A stretch of 64,000 nucleotides of DNA, taken from the NCBI GenBank assembly GCA_947497485.1, contig CANMHB010000003.1, forward strand, positions 1-64,000, written 5' to 3'. The translations under genes were made by a program, and so were the position numbers. Of the stretch, positions 53,979-63,335 are shown piece after piece; position 1 is the first letter of the stretch; each line of letters starts with the position of its first letter. The notes beneath the pieces are model-generated. The model did not search any database. It saw only the letters and a list, made by a program, of their open reading frames with translations, and was not told where the DNA came from. This DNA is from Flavobacteriales bacterium (GTDB taxonomy: Bacteria; Bacteroidota; Bacteroidia; Flavobacteriales_D; Crocinitomicaceae).

Positions 53979-55358
53979 ATGGCTAATCGAATAGGAATAA
54001 TTGGAGGAGGTTTTTCCGGAACTATATTAGTTCGACATCTCGTTAATCAAACGAATAAAAAACTCGATATAATTCTGTTCAATTATACAAATAAACTTTC
54101 AGGAGGCGTTGCTTATAATCCGAAATCGAAAAGATTATTGCTTAACGTAATTGCCTCAAAAATGAGTGCTTTTCCCGATCAGCCAAATCATTTTGTTGAA
54201 TGGTGCTTGAAGAATGGTTTAGCAAAAGAAAACGAATCCTCAATACTCGCCAGTTCATTTTTACCAAGAGCGGTTTATGGCCAGTATTTAAAAGATATTT
54301 GGAATGAAACCATTGAAATTTCAAGGAAAAATGGCCATGAATTAAATGTTTTCGAGGAGGAGGTTCAAAATGTTCAGAAAACGAATGGTGCGTATAATTT
54401 AAAATCCAAAAATTATTCTTTGAATGTTGATTTTGTTGTCTTGGCAACTGGAAATGAGTTGCCTGGAAATCCTGAAATTTTAAATCCCTCATTCTTTCAT
54501 TCAGAATATTATCACCAAAATCCTTGGAAGATTAACTTATCGAATTTCAAGAATGATCAACCAATCTTAATTATTGGTAATGGTCTTACTATGGTTGATA
54601 CAGTTATAGAACTTCGTGAAAATGGCTTCAATCAAAAAATCGTTTCTGTTTCTCCAAATGGGTTTAATATTCTTCCGCATCGGAATTTCACGTTTGAATA
54701 CAAAGGTCTTTTAACTCAAATTTCTGAAAAACATAGTCTATTGGAAATTGTCACCATTTTTAATCAAGAACTTAAAAGGTTAAATGAATTCGGAATTTCT
54801 GCAGAACCATTAATTGACTCCTTGCGACCAAATACTCAAAAAATATGGAAGATGTTGTCCTTAAGTGAGAAAAGGTTGTTTCTGAAAAGATTACGACATT
54901 TGTGGGGAGTCGCTCGTCACCGAATTCCATTTGTTTCATATGATTTTATTCAGAAGCAACAAATAGAAAATCGTCTCGAAATTTTGGCAGGAAAAATAAT
55001 TGATATTTCAGTTCAAAACGGAATCGTTCATGCTGAAGTATTTGATAAGAAAAGAAATACAAAAGTTAAGCATACTTTCTCAAACGTAATTAATTGCACT
55101 GGCCCAGAAACAAATATTTCAAGACTTAGTGATTGTCTATTGTTAAATATGCTAAATGAAGAACTTATTGTTCAGGATGAGCTAAATTTAGGCATTCAAG
55201 TTAATGAACAGTTTCAGGTAATTGTTAAAGAAGGGAGAACTTCATCAGCCATCTTCGCAATGGGTAATTTAATAAAAGGCGTTTTGTGGGAGAGCACTGC
55301 CATTAATGAACTTCGTTCACAGGCAAAATATATTTCTGAAAAACTTGTAAATCGATAA
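53979..55358 (+). CDS. COG4529-like FAD/NAD(P)-binding oxidoreductase
   Basis: 459 residues from ATG 53979; the frame also extends to TTG 53973 inside the terminator. The FAD dinucleotide motif is IGIIGGGFSGTILVRHL and the second nucleotide fold is PILIIGNGLTMVDTVIEL. ATGNE and GPETN are the other flavoprotein blocks. Substrate unknown; the family is described as uncharacterised NAD(P)-binding proteins. No leader is available between the terminator and the ATG, so expression depends on readthrough or a hidden promoter. Confidence 0.88.
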   Translation: MANRIGIIGGGFSGTILVRHLVNQTNKKLDIILFNYTNKLSGGVAYNPKSKRLLLNVIASKMSAFPDQPNHFVEWCLKNGLAKENESSILASSFLPRAVYGQYLKDIWNETIEISRKNGHELNVFEEEVQNVQKTNGAYNLKSKNYSLNVDFVVLATGNELPGNPEILNPSFFHSEYYHQNPWKINLSNFKNDQPILIIGNGLTMVDTVIELRENGFNQKIVSVSPNGFNILPHRNFTFEYKGLLTQISEKHSLLEIVTIFNQELKRLNEFGISAEPLIDSLRPNTQKIWKMLSLSEKRLFLKRLRHLWGVARHRIPFVSYDFIQKQQIENRLEILAGKIIDISVQNGIVHAEVFDKKRNTKVKHTFSNVINCTGPETNISRLSDCLLLNMLNEELIVQDELNLGIQVNEQFQVIVKEGRTSSAIFAMGNLIKGVLWESTAINELRSQAKYISEKLVNR

Positions 55359-55365
55359 GATTAAA

Positions 55366-56745
55366 TCAATTCACTTCAATTGCACCAATATCTGGAGGGT
55401 TATTTCGTGGATTTCCAAAAATATCCGTATTTACGGCAGTAGAAATTCCGTTTCCGTTAAGAATTGATGATATTGGAAACTTAAAATCATAAATATCAAC
55501 ATCCACAAACATTGGATTGCTATTCCAAAACGTATTCTGGTAAAAGGAGTCTGTTTGAATTTCCTGAGATTTTATGAGACAATTCCTAAAATCAAAATTT
55601 AAATTCACACCAGCCATTTGAATTGTATCAATTGCTAATTCTGTTTCTAAATTCCCAGAGACAATGCAATTGTAGAGTTTTCCTTCATTTATGGAAGAAA
55701 CATTCGTTGTACTCGTAGAATAATCGGTATAAAAATTACTTATTCCAACTGCTGGATTTTGTGAATTCCCATATCCAAGTAAATTACAATGATTGAAATT
55801 GAAATCGCCACCTTCAAGAACGAGTAGGGCATGTGTTCCATTTTTAGAAATGATAGAATTTTCAGCCTTTACCTTTGCCCCAGAATAAATAAATACACCA
55901 TATCTTGCTTGATTTTGGATGATGGTGTTTTTCAAATCCAGGGTATAGGAAGAATTATTTGGGTCTTCTGAAAATAAATGAATTCCTGCAGTGCCATTTT
56001 TTATAATTGCATAATCAATTAAACTAGGTTTAGCCTCATGAAAATAAATCCCATAATATTGTCCAGTAACCTCGTCGTAATCTGGCTCAAGACGATCGCC
56101 TTGAAAAACAACTTCATTACCAAGGGTTCCTTGAACATTCAATGTAGATTTGTATACATACAACAAAGAATTTTTATGTAAGTAAATTTGTGTTCCAGCT
56201 TGAATGTTTAATGATTTAGCAGAATCTACAGCGGCATAACCATAAATAACGTGAGGTTTGTCATTTGGCCAGGTGCCTTCATTTAAATCCTTGTAGTGAA
56301 AATAGGCATCTTGACCCCAAACAGCAAGATTAACATACTGATCCTTGCCATTTGTACGAAAGCGAATGGAGTCTTCAACAATCATTGGTAAGATTTCCCC
56401 GTTTACATTCAATGTAACTTCTACAAAAGCAAAAAGGCTATCGTTTGCTAAAACCTCTATATTTTTTAAACTTGATCCCATATTTCCATCGACATTTAAT
56501 CGAAATGGAGAATTTGCTCCACCCATCAATTCAATCTCTTCAATTTTTAGAGTTTTATTTTCGCGATTGTAAATTTTGAATTGTTTTGTCGTGGACCCAA
56601 TGGTCGTAAAGACAGTATCGAAGACAAGCGTATCAATTGAGAATTCTAAGTTTTTTTTCGAAAGAAAATTCTTTTTGCCACAGCTACCAAGCATCAAAGC
56701 AAAACAAACCAAAATTGATGAACATACTAGTTTAAAAATTTGCAT
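55366..56745 (-). CDS. Right-handed beta-helix lipoprotein
   Basis: 459 residues. The lipoprotein signal has lipobox LGSC (Cys at about residue 22). The N-terminal 150 residues form a beta-sandwich-like region (FDTVFTTIGSTTKQFKIYN). The rest is a parallel beta-helix (IQAGTQIYLHKNSLLYVYKSTLNVQG, IIQNQARYGVFIYSGAKVKAENSIIS) ending in a choice-of-anchor-like GNPRNNPPDIGAIEVN tail. Such proteins are surface or periplasmic and may bind or cut polysaccharide. No catalytic motif is seen. Confidence 0.8.
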   Translation of the reverse strand: MQIFKLVCSSILVCFALMLGSCGKKNFLSKKNLEFSIDTLVFDTVFTTIGSTTKQFKIYNRENKTLKIEEIELMGGANSPFRLNVDGNMGSSLKNIEVLANDSLFAFVEVTLNVNGEILPMIVEDSIRFRTNGKDQYVNLAVWGQDAYFHYKDLNEGTWPNDKPHVIYGYAAVDSAKSLNIQAGTQIYLHKNSLLYVYKSTLNVQGTLGNEVVFQGDRLEPDYDEVTGQYYGIYFHEAKPSLIDYAIIKNGTAGIHLFSEDPNNSSYTLDLKNTIIQNQARYGVFIYSGAKVKAENSIISKNGTHALLVLEGGDFNFNHCNLLGYGNSQNPAVGISNFYTDYSTSTTNVSSINEGKLYNCIVSGNLETELAIDTIQMAGVNLNFDFRNCLIKSQEIQTDSFYQNTFWNSNPMFVDVDIYDFKFPISSILNGNGISTAVNTDIFGNPRNNPPDIGAIEVN

Positions 56746-56875
56746 AAAATAACAACGAACAAATCTACGTTTTATTCAATTAAAAGAATTCTGTTACTGA
56801 CTTTTTTTAAAATTGATGAAAAAAATGAACGATATTTGATATCAGGTGTAAGCGATTCAAGTTAGTTTAAATTTT

Positions 56876-58153
56876 ATGGATAGAGTTTACGGTATATTGA
56901 GAAAGAATAATAAAAAAAATCTGAGTATAAAGAATCGATTTTTGCTAATGGTCCTCTTTGGCTTTTGTTCATTTTTAAATGCTCAAACTGGAAAATCGGA
57001 AGAGAATTCTAGGGAGAATTCAACAAATGGGATTCCTTCTAGCGTGAATAATTCCAATGCTCCATCGGTAAATTCAATTTCAATTGGCGTTTCAGCAGAT
57101 ACAGCGGTTTTTGAATTAGAGGAAGATAGAAAATTGAAATCGTCGGAAAAGTTGAAGTCGAAAAAAACCGTTTCCAAAGATTTTAATGAGAATTCAAATG
57201 AATCACAAATCACTCAAAAGAAGATGCAATTTTCAAAGGTAAAAGTAGCATCATCAACTCAGCGAATGCAACGTTCACCCTCTGCTGAACAGCAAAAAGC
57301 AATGGATCAACAAGTTGAGGAAATTAAAAATCTCGCACCGAATTCCTTTGATTACAATTTAATGTATTATTCCTCAGGAAACTATGATGTTTCACGCGAA
57401 AAAGAATTGAAACAGGCAGAAAATATTGATCCTGAAAATATTGACGTCTTGAAATTAAGTGCTGCTAATGCCATTGTTAAAGGAGATACCACCGAGGCAT
57501 TGAATTATTTGAAAAAACTTGAACTAAATCAATCTATTCAGCCTGAAACGATAAGTTATACACAAGATATAATTGTTTCAAGTCTAGCTAATTCCACAAT
57601 TGTAACACATGGTTACAATGATAGCTATGGAGCATATTTTAATCAATTTAATCTTAATATGGCTCCCAATACAACATTGGTTTCATTGGATTTTCTTCAG
57701 AGTGAATCTTATCGAAAAGTATTAAGAAAGAAAGGGTATGATATCCCATCGCAAAAAATAGTAGATGTTTCGTATTTAAAATCATTTTGTGAATTGAATC
57801 AAGGAAAAAACATTGCTTTATCGATGACCATTCCAAAAGAGTATTTTGAGCCTATCAAGAACAATATTTTTGTTTCCGGATTGATTTTCGAATATAGACC
57901 AAATTCTTCAGAGTCATCGATCGAAAAATTGGAAAAACTTTGGAACACGGATTTAAACAAACAGGTTATAAACCAATTCATTTCACCTTTAAGTAATTCT
58001 TATGGATTGAATTATTTACCAATGCTTCGAGTTTTAGAGAATTACTACCAGAAATCAGGTAATAATGACTTTTTTCAAAAAACAACTTTGGATATAGATC
58101 GCATTCAAAAGAAAGCCGGCATCTCAAATCAAATGAAAAAGAAGAAGGAATGA
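56876..58153 (+). CDS. Secreted protein of sigma-factor operon
   Basis: 425 residues. The signal peptide ends FLNAQ. The next 90 residues are Ser/Asn/Lys-rich and disordered. A TPR-like segment follows (KELKQAENIDPENIDVLKLSAANAIVKGDT). I recognise no enzyme domain. Its stop overlaps the sigma gene by 4 nt, so all three genes form one coupled operon. It may be the envelope sensor of the sigma system or an effector; inference only. Confidence 0.75.
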   Translation: MDRVYGILRKNNKKNLSIKNRFLLMVLFGFCSFLNAQTGKSEENSRENSTNGIPSSVNNSNAPSVNSISIGVSADTAVFELEEDRKLKSSEKLKSKKTVSKDFNENSNESQITQKKMQFSKVKVASSTQRMQRSPSAEQQKAMDQQVEEIKNLAPNSFDYNLMYYSSGNYDVSREKELKQAENIDPENIDVLKLSAANAIVKGDTTEALNYLKKLELNQSIQPETISYTQDIIVSSLANSTIVTHGYNDSYGAYFNQFNLNMAPNTTLVSLDFLQSESYRKVLRKKGYDIPSQKIVDVSYLKSFCELNQGKNIALSMTIPKEYFEPIKNNIFVSGLIFEYRPNSSESSIEKLEKLWNTDLNKQVINQFISPLSNSYGLNYLPMLRVLENYYQKSGNNDFFQKTTLDIDRIQKKAGISNQMKKKKE

Positions 58154-58737
58154 AACTTTTCAGGCCAAATTATTCTAGTCAAACTGATGAGCAACTGATG
58201 ACAGCAATGTCAAAGGGGGATAAAATGGCCTTTGATGAGCTTTATAAGCGTTTTGCTGGTCAATTACGTGGTTATTTTCAGAAAATGTTGTGGCAGGATA
58301 AAGAAAAAGCAGAGGACTTTGTTCATGATTTATTTGCGAAATTAATTCGTAATCCAGATTATTTTGATGTTAACCGCTCTTTTAAAACGTGGCTTTTTTC
58401 AGTGGCTAGTAATATGTGTAAAAACGAATACAAAAAGCAAGAAGTTAGAAAAAACACATCGAATGGAATAGAGGAATATAGATCGGTTTCATCAACGAAT
58501 GATGTTGTAAGCGAGGTGCAAGATGCGCAGTTTAAACAGGCATTTGAAAAATGTTTGAGTGAACTAGATGAAAAACATCGTGAAGTATTTACCCTACGTC
58601 ATTTTGATGGACTTTCAATGAAAGAAATTTCAGAGGTTATGGATATTAACGAAGGAACAGTAAAGTCAAGGTTATTTTATGCTACCAAGCAGCTTTCAGA
58701 GCAATTAAAGGCATTTAATCCAGTATTAAATTATTAA
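58150..58737 (+). CDS. ECF-type sigma-70 family RNA polymerase sigma factor
   Basis: 195 residues. Region 2 is MAFDELYKRFAGQLRGYFQKML...AEDFVHDLFAKLIRNP. Region 4 is CLSELDEKHREVFTLRHFDGLSMKEISEVMDINEGTVKSRLFYATKQL. This is the standard ECF architecture without region 3. It starts 4 nt inside the upstream gene, and the putative anti-sigma follows 2 nt later. It probably drives its own operon under envelope stress. Confidence 0.95.
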   Translation: MKLFRPNYSSQTDEQLMTAMSKGDKMAFDELYKRFAGQLRGYFQKMLWQDKEKAEDFVHDLFAKLIRNPDYFDVNRSFKTWLFSVASNMCKNEYKKQEVRKNTSNGIEEYRSVSSTNDVVSEVQDAQFKQAFEKCLSELDEKHREVFTLRHFDGLSMKEISEVMDINEGTVKSRLFYATKQLSEQLKAFNPVLNY

Positions 58738-58739
58738 AA

Positions 58740-59441
58740 ATGGAAGATTTTCAATTAAAATTATTTTCAAAAATTTCATTCGATTCACTTTCGGAAAAGG
58801 AGAAGGAACAATTAAACGATTGGTGCTCGAATGAAGAAGAATTTCAATCATTAAAATCGTTGTTCATGCTTGTGGACGATTCCAAATTGGCTATTGGTGA
58901 AAATTTCAAAACAAAGAGTAAGTTAGATGAATTATTTGAACAGAAGCATCAGTCAGCGAATGGATTCGATTGGCGCTCATTTTTATTTCCTAGTGGGGTT
59001 CTTTTTTTTCGTAAACCTGCTTTTCAGTTAGCATTTGGGAGTGTGATAATAGTTGGTTTAACCTTGTTTTTTTTCAATCGTCAGGAACCTGTTCAAATTG
59101 CAAAAAATGAGTCGAAAAAGAATGAAAAATCCGAAATTAAAAAATCTGAAGAAGCTAATTTAACGAATGAGGTTCAGGAATCACCAAAAGTTAAAGAGAA
59201 ATTTATTCAAAATGAGCAAATGATTGTGAGTGTTTCAGATTCGGATGCAATTCTTGAACAACCTATTCCAATTGCCATCAGTGAAGAGTCATCATTCTCA
59301 TTTGATGGATATACTGAAAGTATGGTTTCTGGAACTTACGCTTTGGATGATGTTGTAAATAAGGAAGATATTTCAAATGAGGTAATCCGACCAGTAAGTG
59401 AAACCCCTTCTATTTTGGATAATTTGTTTACGACCTATTAG
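58740..59441 (+). CDS. Putative transmembrane anti-sigma factor
   Basis: 233 residues. The cytoplasmic N-terminal 95 residues have a helical zinc-less anti-sigma-like character (SEKEKEQLNDWCSNEEEFQSL), then one transmembrane helix at about 97-115 (LAFGSVIIVGLTLFFF), then an acidic Ser-rich periplasmic tail. Position right after the sigma gene supports an anti-sigma role, but no HXXXCXXC motif is visible, so this stays inference. Its stop overlaps the convergent methyltransferase by 4 nt. Confidence 0.75.
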   Translation: MEDFQLKLFSKISFDSLSEKEKEQLNDWCSNEEEFQSLKSLFMLVDDSKLAIGENFKTKSKLDELFEQKHQSANGFDWRSFLFPSGVLFFRKPAFQLAFGSVIIVGLTLFFFNRQEPVQIAKNESKKNEKSEIKKSEEANLTNEVQESPKVKEKFIQNEQMIVSVSDSDAILEQPIPIAISEESSFSFDGYTESMVSGTYALDDVVNKEDISNEVIRPVSETPSILDNLFTTY

Positions 59442-60199
59442 TATCGAATAACGAAGTGTTCTTTTTGCTGTTGCGGACGAGGTGAAATTAATCCCATTCG
59501 AAATAAATCAATCGTTAAATGATAATTTTCATCACAAATTATTTTTTGCCAAGCGTCAAACATAGATTTACTCCAACGAATGTCATCCAAAAGAAAAATT
59601 GTTTCAGGACCTGTATTTTTTCTAAGACGTTCTAAATAGTCAAGTAAAGCAAACCCATCGTGATGCCCATCAATAAAAACGAAATCAAAATTGTCTGAAT
59701 TGACTCCGTTTAAAAACGAATCAAAAGTCTGATTTAAAAGTTCAATATTTTGAAATTCTTCAAGTTTTTTTTGTGTATAACGATACGTTTCAGGACATGC
59801 CTCAATACTTAAAATTTTACTCTGCGGATTACCTAGATGCAAATTGAGAGTTCCAATACCCAAAGAAGTGCCAAATTCAAGGCAATTTTTAAACTGGTAA
59901 TGCCTTGCCAACTTATAGAGTAAATTACCAAATTTCCCTTTGCTTGAACTATTTCGAAAGATCTGATTTACTTCTCGAATCTTCCCTAAATTTCTTGAAC
60001 CAGCGCCGAAATCTTGAATCCAAATTTCCGAATTGTCTGAAATTAAAGACTGTGAATAATTCTCAATTTGTTCAGAATCGCTTTTTTTTAGTTCTATTTT
60101 GAAACATTTATCCGTTAAATCGTAGACAAAAGGTGAATGAATGCCATGTCGTTTTTTTGCCTTAAGATGATATTTTATAAATTCGAATACTAAATTCAC
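59438..60199 (-). CDS. SAM-dependent O-methyltransferase-like protein
   Basis: 253 residues from GTG 60199; the frame also extends to TTG 60214. The SAM motif is CLEFGTSLGIGTLNLHL near residue 90, followed by ILSIEACPETYRYTQKKL (acidic loop) and DFVFIDGHHDG (metal-binding-like acidic motif). This resembles class I O-methyltransferases of the COMT type. The substrate is unknown. It is divergent from the DUF4301 gene 28 nt away. Confidence 0.85.
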   Translation of the reverse strand: MNLVFEFIKYHLKAKKRHGIHSPFVYDLTDKCFKIELKKSDSEQIENYSQSLISDNSEIWIQDFGAGSRNLGKIREVNQIFRNSSSKGKFGNLLYKLARHYQFKNCLEFGTSLGIGTLNLHLGNPQSKILSIEACPETYRYTQKKLEEFQNIELLNQTFDSFLNGVNSDNFDFVFIDGHHDGFALLDYLERLRKNTGPETIFLLDDIRWSKSMFDAWQKIICDENYHLTIDLFRMGLISPRPQQQKEHFVIRY

Positions 60200-60226
60200 A
60201 CTACAAAGAAACAATTTTCAAATTGA

Positions 60227-61639
60227 ATGTCAACCAATCTATCTATTGAAGAGCTAATTGAAAAGCAAAGACAATTAGTTTTCGCTCCAAATCCGAAATT
60301 GAATATTGTTGCCCCTTGCACTATTGGTAATGGTATTTTAAAACTATCTGAATCTGAAGTAGAACTCTACAATCAAATTTTTAAGAATCATAAAAAGCAT
60401 ATTTGTTTTTTTATTCCAGCTTCAGGTTCTGGTTCTCGTATGTTTGAGTTCTTGTACGATTTTATTGAGTCTCCTGATGAAAATAATCGTGCGCAAGTAG
60501 AGCGATTTATCAATAAAATTGAATCTTTCGCTTTCTTTCGACAATTGCCAAGGGATAAGCAAATTGAGATTTTGGAATTTAAAATCTCAATACAAGAAAT
60601 CGTTCAGTTTCTATTAAATAACAATGGCATGGGTTATGGGGAATTACCGAAGGGGCTTATTCCATTTCACGTTGTTGAGCCTTTTGTTCTAAATCCTTTT
60701 CAGGAGCATATAATTCAAGGAAGTCTTTTAAATTCATCGGAAACTACTTTTCATTTTACAATACAGGCGCAGTTCACTGAAAAATTCAATTCTGTTGTTG
60801 AACAATTACAAGGAACAACAGGTAAGCAGTTTCAAGTTTCTTATTCGGAACAAAATAAAGAAACAGATTCCTTCGCGTTTGAAGATGATGGTAGTGTAGC
60901 AATCAATAATGATGGAGCACCGCTTCGGCGACCAGCTGGGCATGGTGCTTTATTGGAAAATTTACAATCAATTGAAAGTGATTTGGTATTCGTAAAGAAT
61001 ATTGATAATATTCAGCATTACAATCAATCTTTTAAATCACGACAGCTTTGGAATGCTTTGGGAGGTTTGATTTTAGAGGTTAAAAAAGAATTGGAAGAAC
61101 TAAAAAAAGCGCCCAATCTTTTACTTCTTAATCAAATCAATCAAAAATTTGATATTTTTTCGAAACAAGAAATCGAAAATTTAACTAATGAAGAATCAAT
61201 AATAAAATTGATTAATCGTCCCATTCGTGTTTGTGGAATGGTTCGAAATGAGGGACAGCCAGGTGGTGGTCCGTTTTTAGTTGAGGAAAATGGAGTTGTT
61301 AAAAAACAAATTGTAGAGAAAGCTCAAATTGGTTCCAGTCAAGATCAATACAATCACATGATTAAAAGTACTCATTTTAATCCCGTAATGATGGTTTTGA
61401 GTTATCGCCAAGATAATGGTGAAAACTATAATTTAAAGGATTTTTCTGATGAGTCAAAGTATTTTATTGTTCAGAAAAAACAACAAGGAAAAAATATTCG
61501 GTTCATGGAACTGCCAGGGTTATGGAATGGAGCTATGTCAAGTTGGCTAACGATTTTCGTGGAAGTTCCAAATGAAACATTTAGTCCAGTTAAAACCGTT
61601 CTAGATCTTTTGAACCCAGCCCACAATCCTACGGAATGA
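60227..61639 (+). CDS. DUF4301 family protein
   Basis: 470 residues. The nucleotidyltransferase-like start is HICFFIPASGSGSRMFEFLYDFI, and later blocks include GMGYGELPKGLIPFH and PIRVCGMVRNEGQPGGGPFLVEENG. The family is Bacteroidota-wide with a GT-A or sugar-nucleotidyltransferase-like fold, but no confirmed activity. Cytoplasmic, no signal peptide. It precedes the beta-rich secreted gene by 19 nt. Confidence 0.9.
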   Translation: MSTNLSIEELIEKQRQLVFAPNPKLNIVAPCTIGNGILKLSESEVELYNQIFKNHKKHICFFIPASGSGSRMFEFLYDFIESPDENNRAQVERFINKIESFAFFRQLPRDKQIEILEFKISIQEIVQFLLNNNGMGYGELPKGLIPFHVVEPFVLNPFQEHIIQGSLLNSSETTFHFTIQAQFTEKFNSVVEQLQGTTGKQFQVSYSEQNKETDSFAFEDDGSVAINNDGAPLRRPAGHGALLENLQSIESDLVFVKNIDNIQHYNQSFKSRQLWNALGGLILEVKKELEELKKAPNLLLLNQINQKFDIFSKQEIENLTNEESIIKLINRPIRVCGMVRNEGQPGGGPFLVEENGVVKKQIVEKAQIGSSQDQYNHMIKSTHFNPVMMVLSYRQDNGENYNLKDFSDESKYFIVQKKQQGKNIRFMELPGLWNGAMSSWLTIFVEVPNETFSPVKTVLDLLNPAHNPTE

Positions 61640-61658
61640 TTTTTGGGTAGTTAAAACC

Positions 61659-62561
61659 ATGAGATTTTTGCAATTATTTCTTTTCGTAAGCTTTTTCGGG
61701 TTTGGGCAAGGAAGTAATTCCATTCAATTTGGTTTTCACGCAGGTTTAATACTGGATTTCGGTTCACATGAAAATGAAATAGGGATAGAACTCAATTCTT
61801 TTGGGTTATATAAATTTACCCAGTTGAATTTAGGAGGACGTTTTTCTTTTGTTCTCAATTCAAATGGCAACAGGAAATTATTTTGGGAAGAAAGAATTCA
61901 TACAGGGATATTAGTTTTAGGTGGAAAACGTTCCCTTTCTCCAGATTCATATTTTGCTGGTCTAATCCATAATTCTAGCTACAGCAATGCTTTTGGATAT
62001 AACTATATATGGTATTTTGACAATATAGGAACATCTCAACGTTCAGGTTCTTTTGGTTTAACAATTAATAAGTCAAGTTTATTTTTTGAAAATGATGTAT
62101 TCGCAGGTGAAGCAAATGATCGTTTTAGAACGGGTCATCTTCAGTTTTCATATCGTGATAAGCTTGTTCGATATAACGCGGGAGTGAATATTTGGACCGG
62201 AGAAACTCGTGGTACGCCACGATTAAAGACTGAAAATGTTTCTTGTCCAAACGGATTTAAAAATTTAACGAATTTACCTTTTGGAAAAACGAGTCATGGT
62301 GTTTTTTACATTGGTGCTCAATATAATTTGCCTCTTTCTCAAAACATTCATTGGCGATTAGGATTTGATAGTGAACAAGTTCGACATTTGTTTCAAAACA
62401 GGTTGACTCATGACTTGATATTTTTGCCCAAATATTTTCCAAGGAACACACCACATTATCCTCGACTGGATAGTTATGGAAACCCTGTTTTTACGAAAAA
62501 AGATAGAAGAAAGGATAAGATTTACATTCAATTTGGAACAAACGGAAATTGGTCTGAATGA
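61659..62561 (+). CDS. Secreted beta-rich protein, polymorphic toxin type 23-like
   Basis: 300 residues. The signal peptide covers about residues 1-20 (FLQLFLFVSFFGFGQG). The body has regular beta strands and the block SNAFGYNYIWYFDNIGTSQRSGSFGL, with NDVFAGEANDRFRTGHLQF and a conserved RHLFQNRLTHDL. These resemble the family that databases call polymorphic toxin type 23, though many members look like outer-membrane or periplasmic barrels rather than toxins. The toxin label should not be taken literally: no toxin delivery or immunity gene is adjacent. Medium confidence. Confidence 0.55.
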   Translation: MRFLQLFLFVSFFGFGQGSNSIQFGFHAGLILDFGSHENEIGIELNSFGLYKFTQLNLGGRFSFVLNSNGNRKLFWEERIHTGILVLGGKRSLSPDSYFAGLIHNSSYSNAFGYNYIWYFDNIGTSQRSGSFGLTINKSSLFFENDVFAGEANDRFRTGHLQFSYRDKLVRYNAGVNIWTGETRGTPRLKTENVSCPNGFKNLTNLPFGKTSHGVFYIGAQYNLPLSQNIHWRLGFDSEQVRHLFQNRLTHDLIFLPKYFPRNTPHYPRLDSYGNPVFTKKDRRKDKIYIQFGTNGNWSE

Positions 62562-62597
62562 TTTTTTCGTATAATCAAAATGCTGATTTTTTGTTAT

Positions 62598-62605
62598 TAA
62601 ATTTG
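62598..62605 (+). promoter_or_regulatory. -7 box TAAATTTG of NifU-like gene
   Basis: TAAATTTG lies 19 nt before ATG 62625. No clear -33 is seen. Confidence 0.4.
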
Positions 62606-62624
62606 CAACACAAACTCAATTATA

Positions 62625-63227
62625 ATGAATGTACCTGTAACTGTTTACACCGAAATGACCCCAAATCCAACTACGATGAAGTTTGTAGCTAATAAATACC
62701 TTTTAGCTACAGGTGATTCAGTAGAATTTTTAAGTAAAAATGAAACAAAAGGATTCTCACCATTAGCAGATGAATTATTTAATTTTCCATTTGTGAAAAG
62801 TGTATTTATTGCAGCTAATTTTATTACAATTACCAAAACTGATAACGTTCCTTGGGATTTTATTACAATGGAACTAAGGGAATTTATTAAGGGTTGGATT
62901 GCCAATGGTGGTGAAATCCTTATACAAATGCCGAATAAAAATGTGCAACCAACGACTGAAAACAATTCAAAACCATTAAAAGAGTTTGATCCATCCGATT
63001 TTGATGATCCAATTCGGGCTCTTCTCGATGAGTATGTTCGTCCTGCTGTCGAAAATGACGGTGGCGCAATAGAATTTATAGGTTTTGAAGATGGAAAAGT
63101 TAGTGTTCTTTTGAAAGGTTCATGCGCAGGATGCCCTTCATCTACCGCCACTTTAAAAGGTGGTATTGAAAATTTACTCAAGCAACATTTACCTGAAGTA
63201 AAAGAGGTAGTTGCATTTAACGGATAA
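62625..63227 (+). CDS. NifU/Nfu-type iron-sulfur cluster scaffold protein
   Basis: 200 residues. The N-terminal Nfu_N domain opens TVYTEMTPNPTTMKFVANKYLL. The C-terminal NifU domain (residues about 125-200) has LDEYVRPAVENDGGAIEFIGF and the cluster site GSCAGCPSSTATLKGG (CxxC). It carries and delivers 4Fe-4S clusters. A Ser/Asn-rich linker joins the two domains. It stands alone between the beta-rich gene and recQ. Confidence 0.94.
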   Translation: MNVPVTVYTEMTPNPTTMKFVANKYLLATGDSVEFLSKNETKGFSPLADELFNFPFVKSVFIAANFITITKTDNVPWDFITMELREFIKGWIANGGEILIQMPNKNVQPTTENNSKPLKEFDPSDFDDPIRALLDEYVRPAVENDGGAIEFIGFEDGKVSVLLKGSCAGCPSSTATLKGGIENLLKQHLPEVKEVVAFNG

Positions 63228-63335
63228 ATTGAATTTTTCTTCTTTTTTCATTAATTAATTGTTTATTTTTTATTAAATTTATCTAAACAAACCTTTTCGG
63301 AGTTTGTATTATACATGACTGTGCAATAAAATAAA

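Noticed and set aside
62645-63181. 178-codon minus-strand frame
   Set aside because: Full antisense shadow of the NifU-like gene, whose CxxC motif and domain order are clear.
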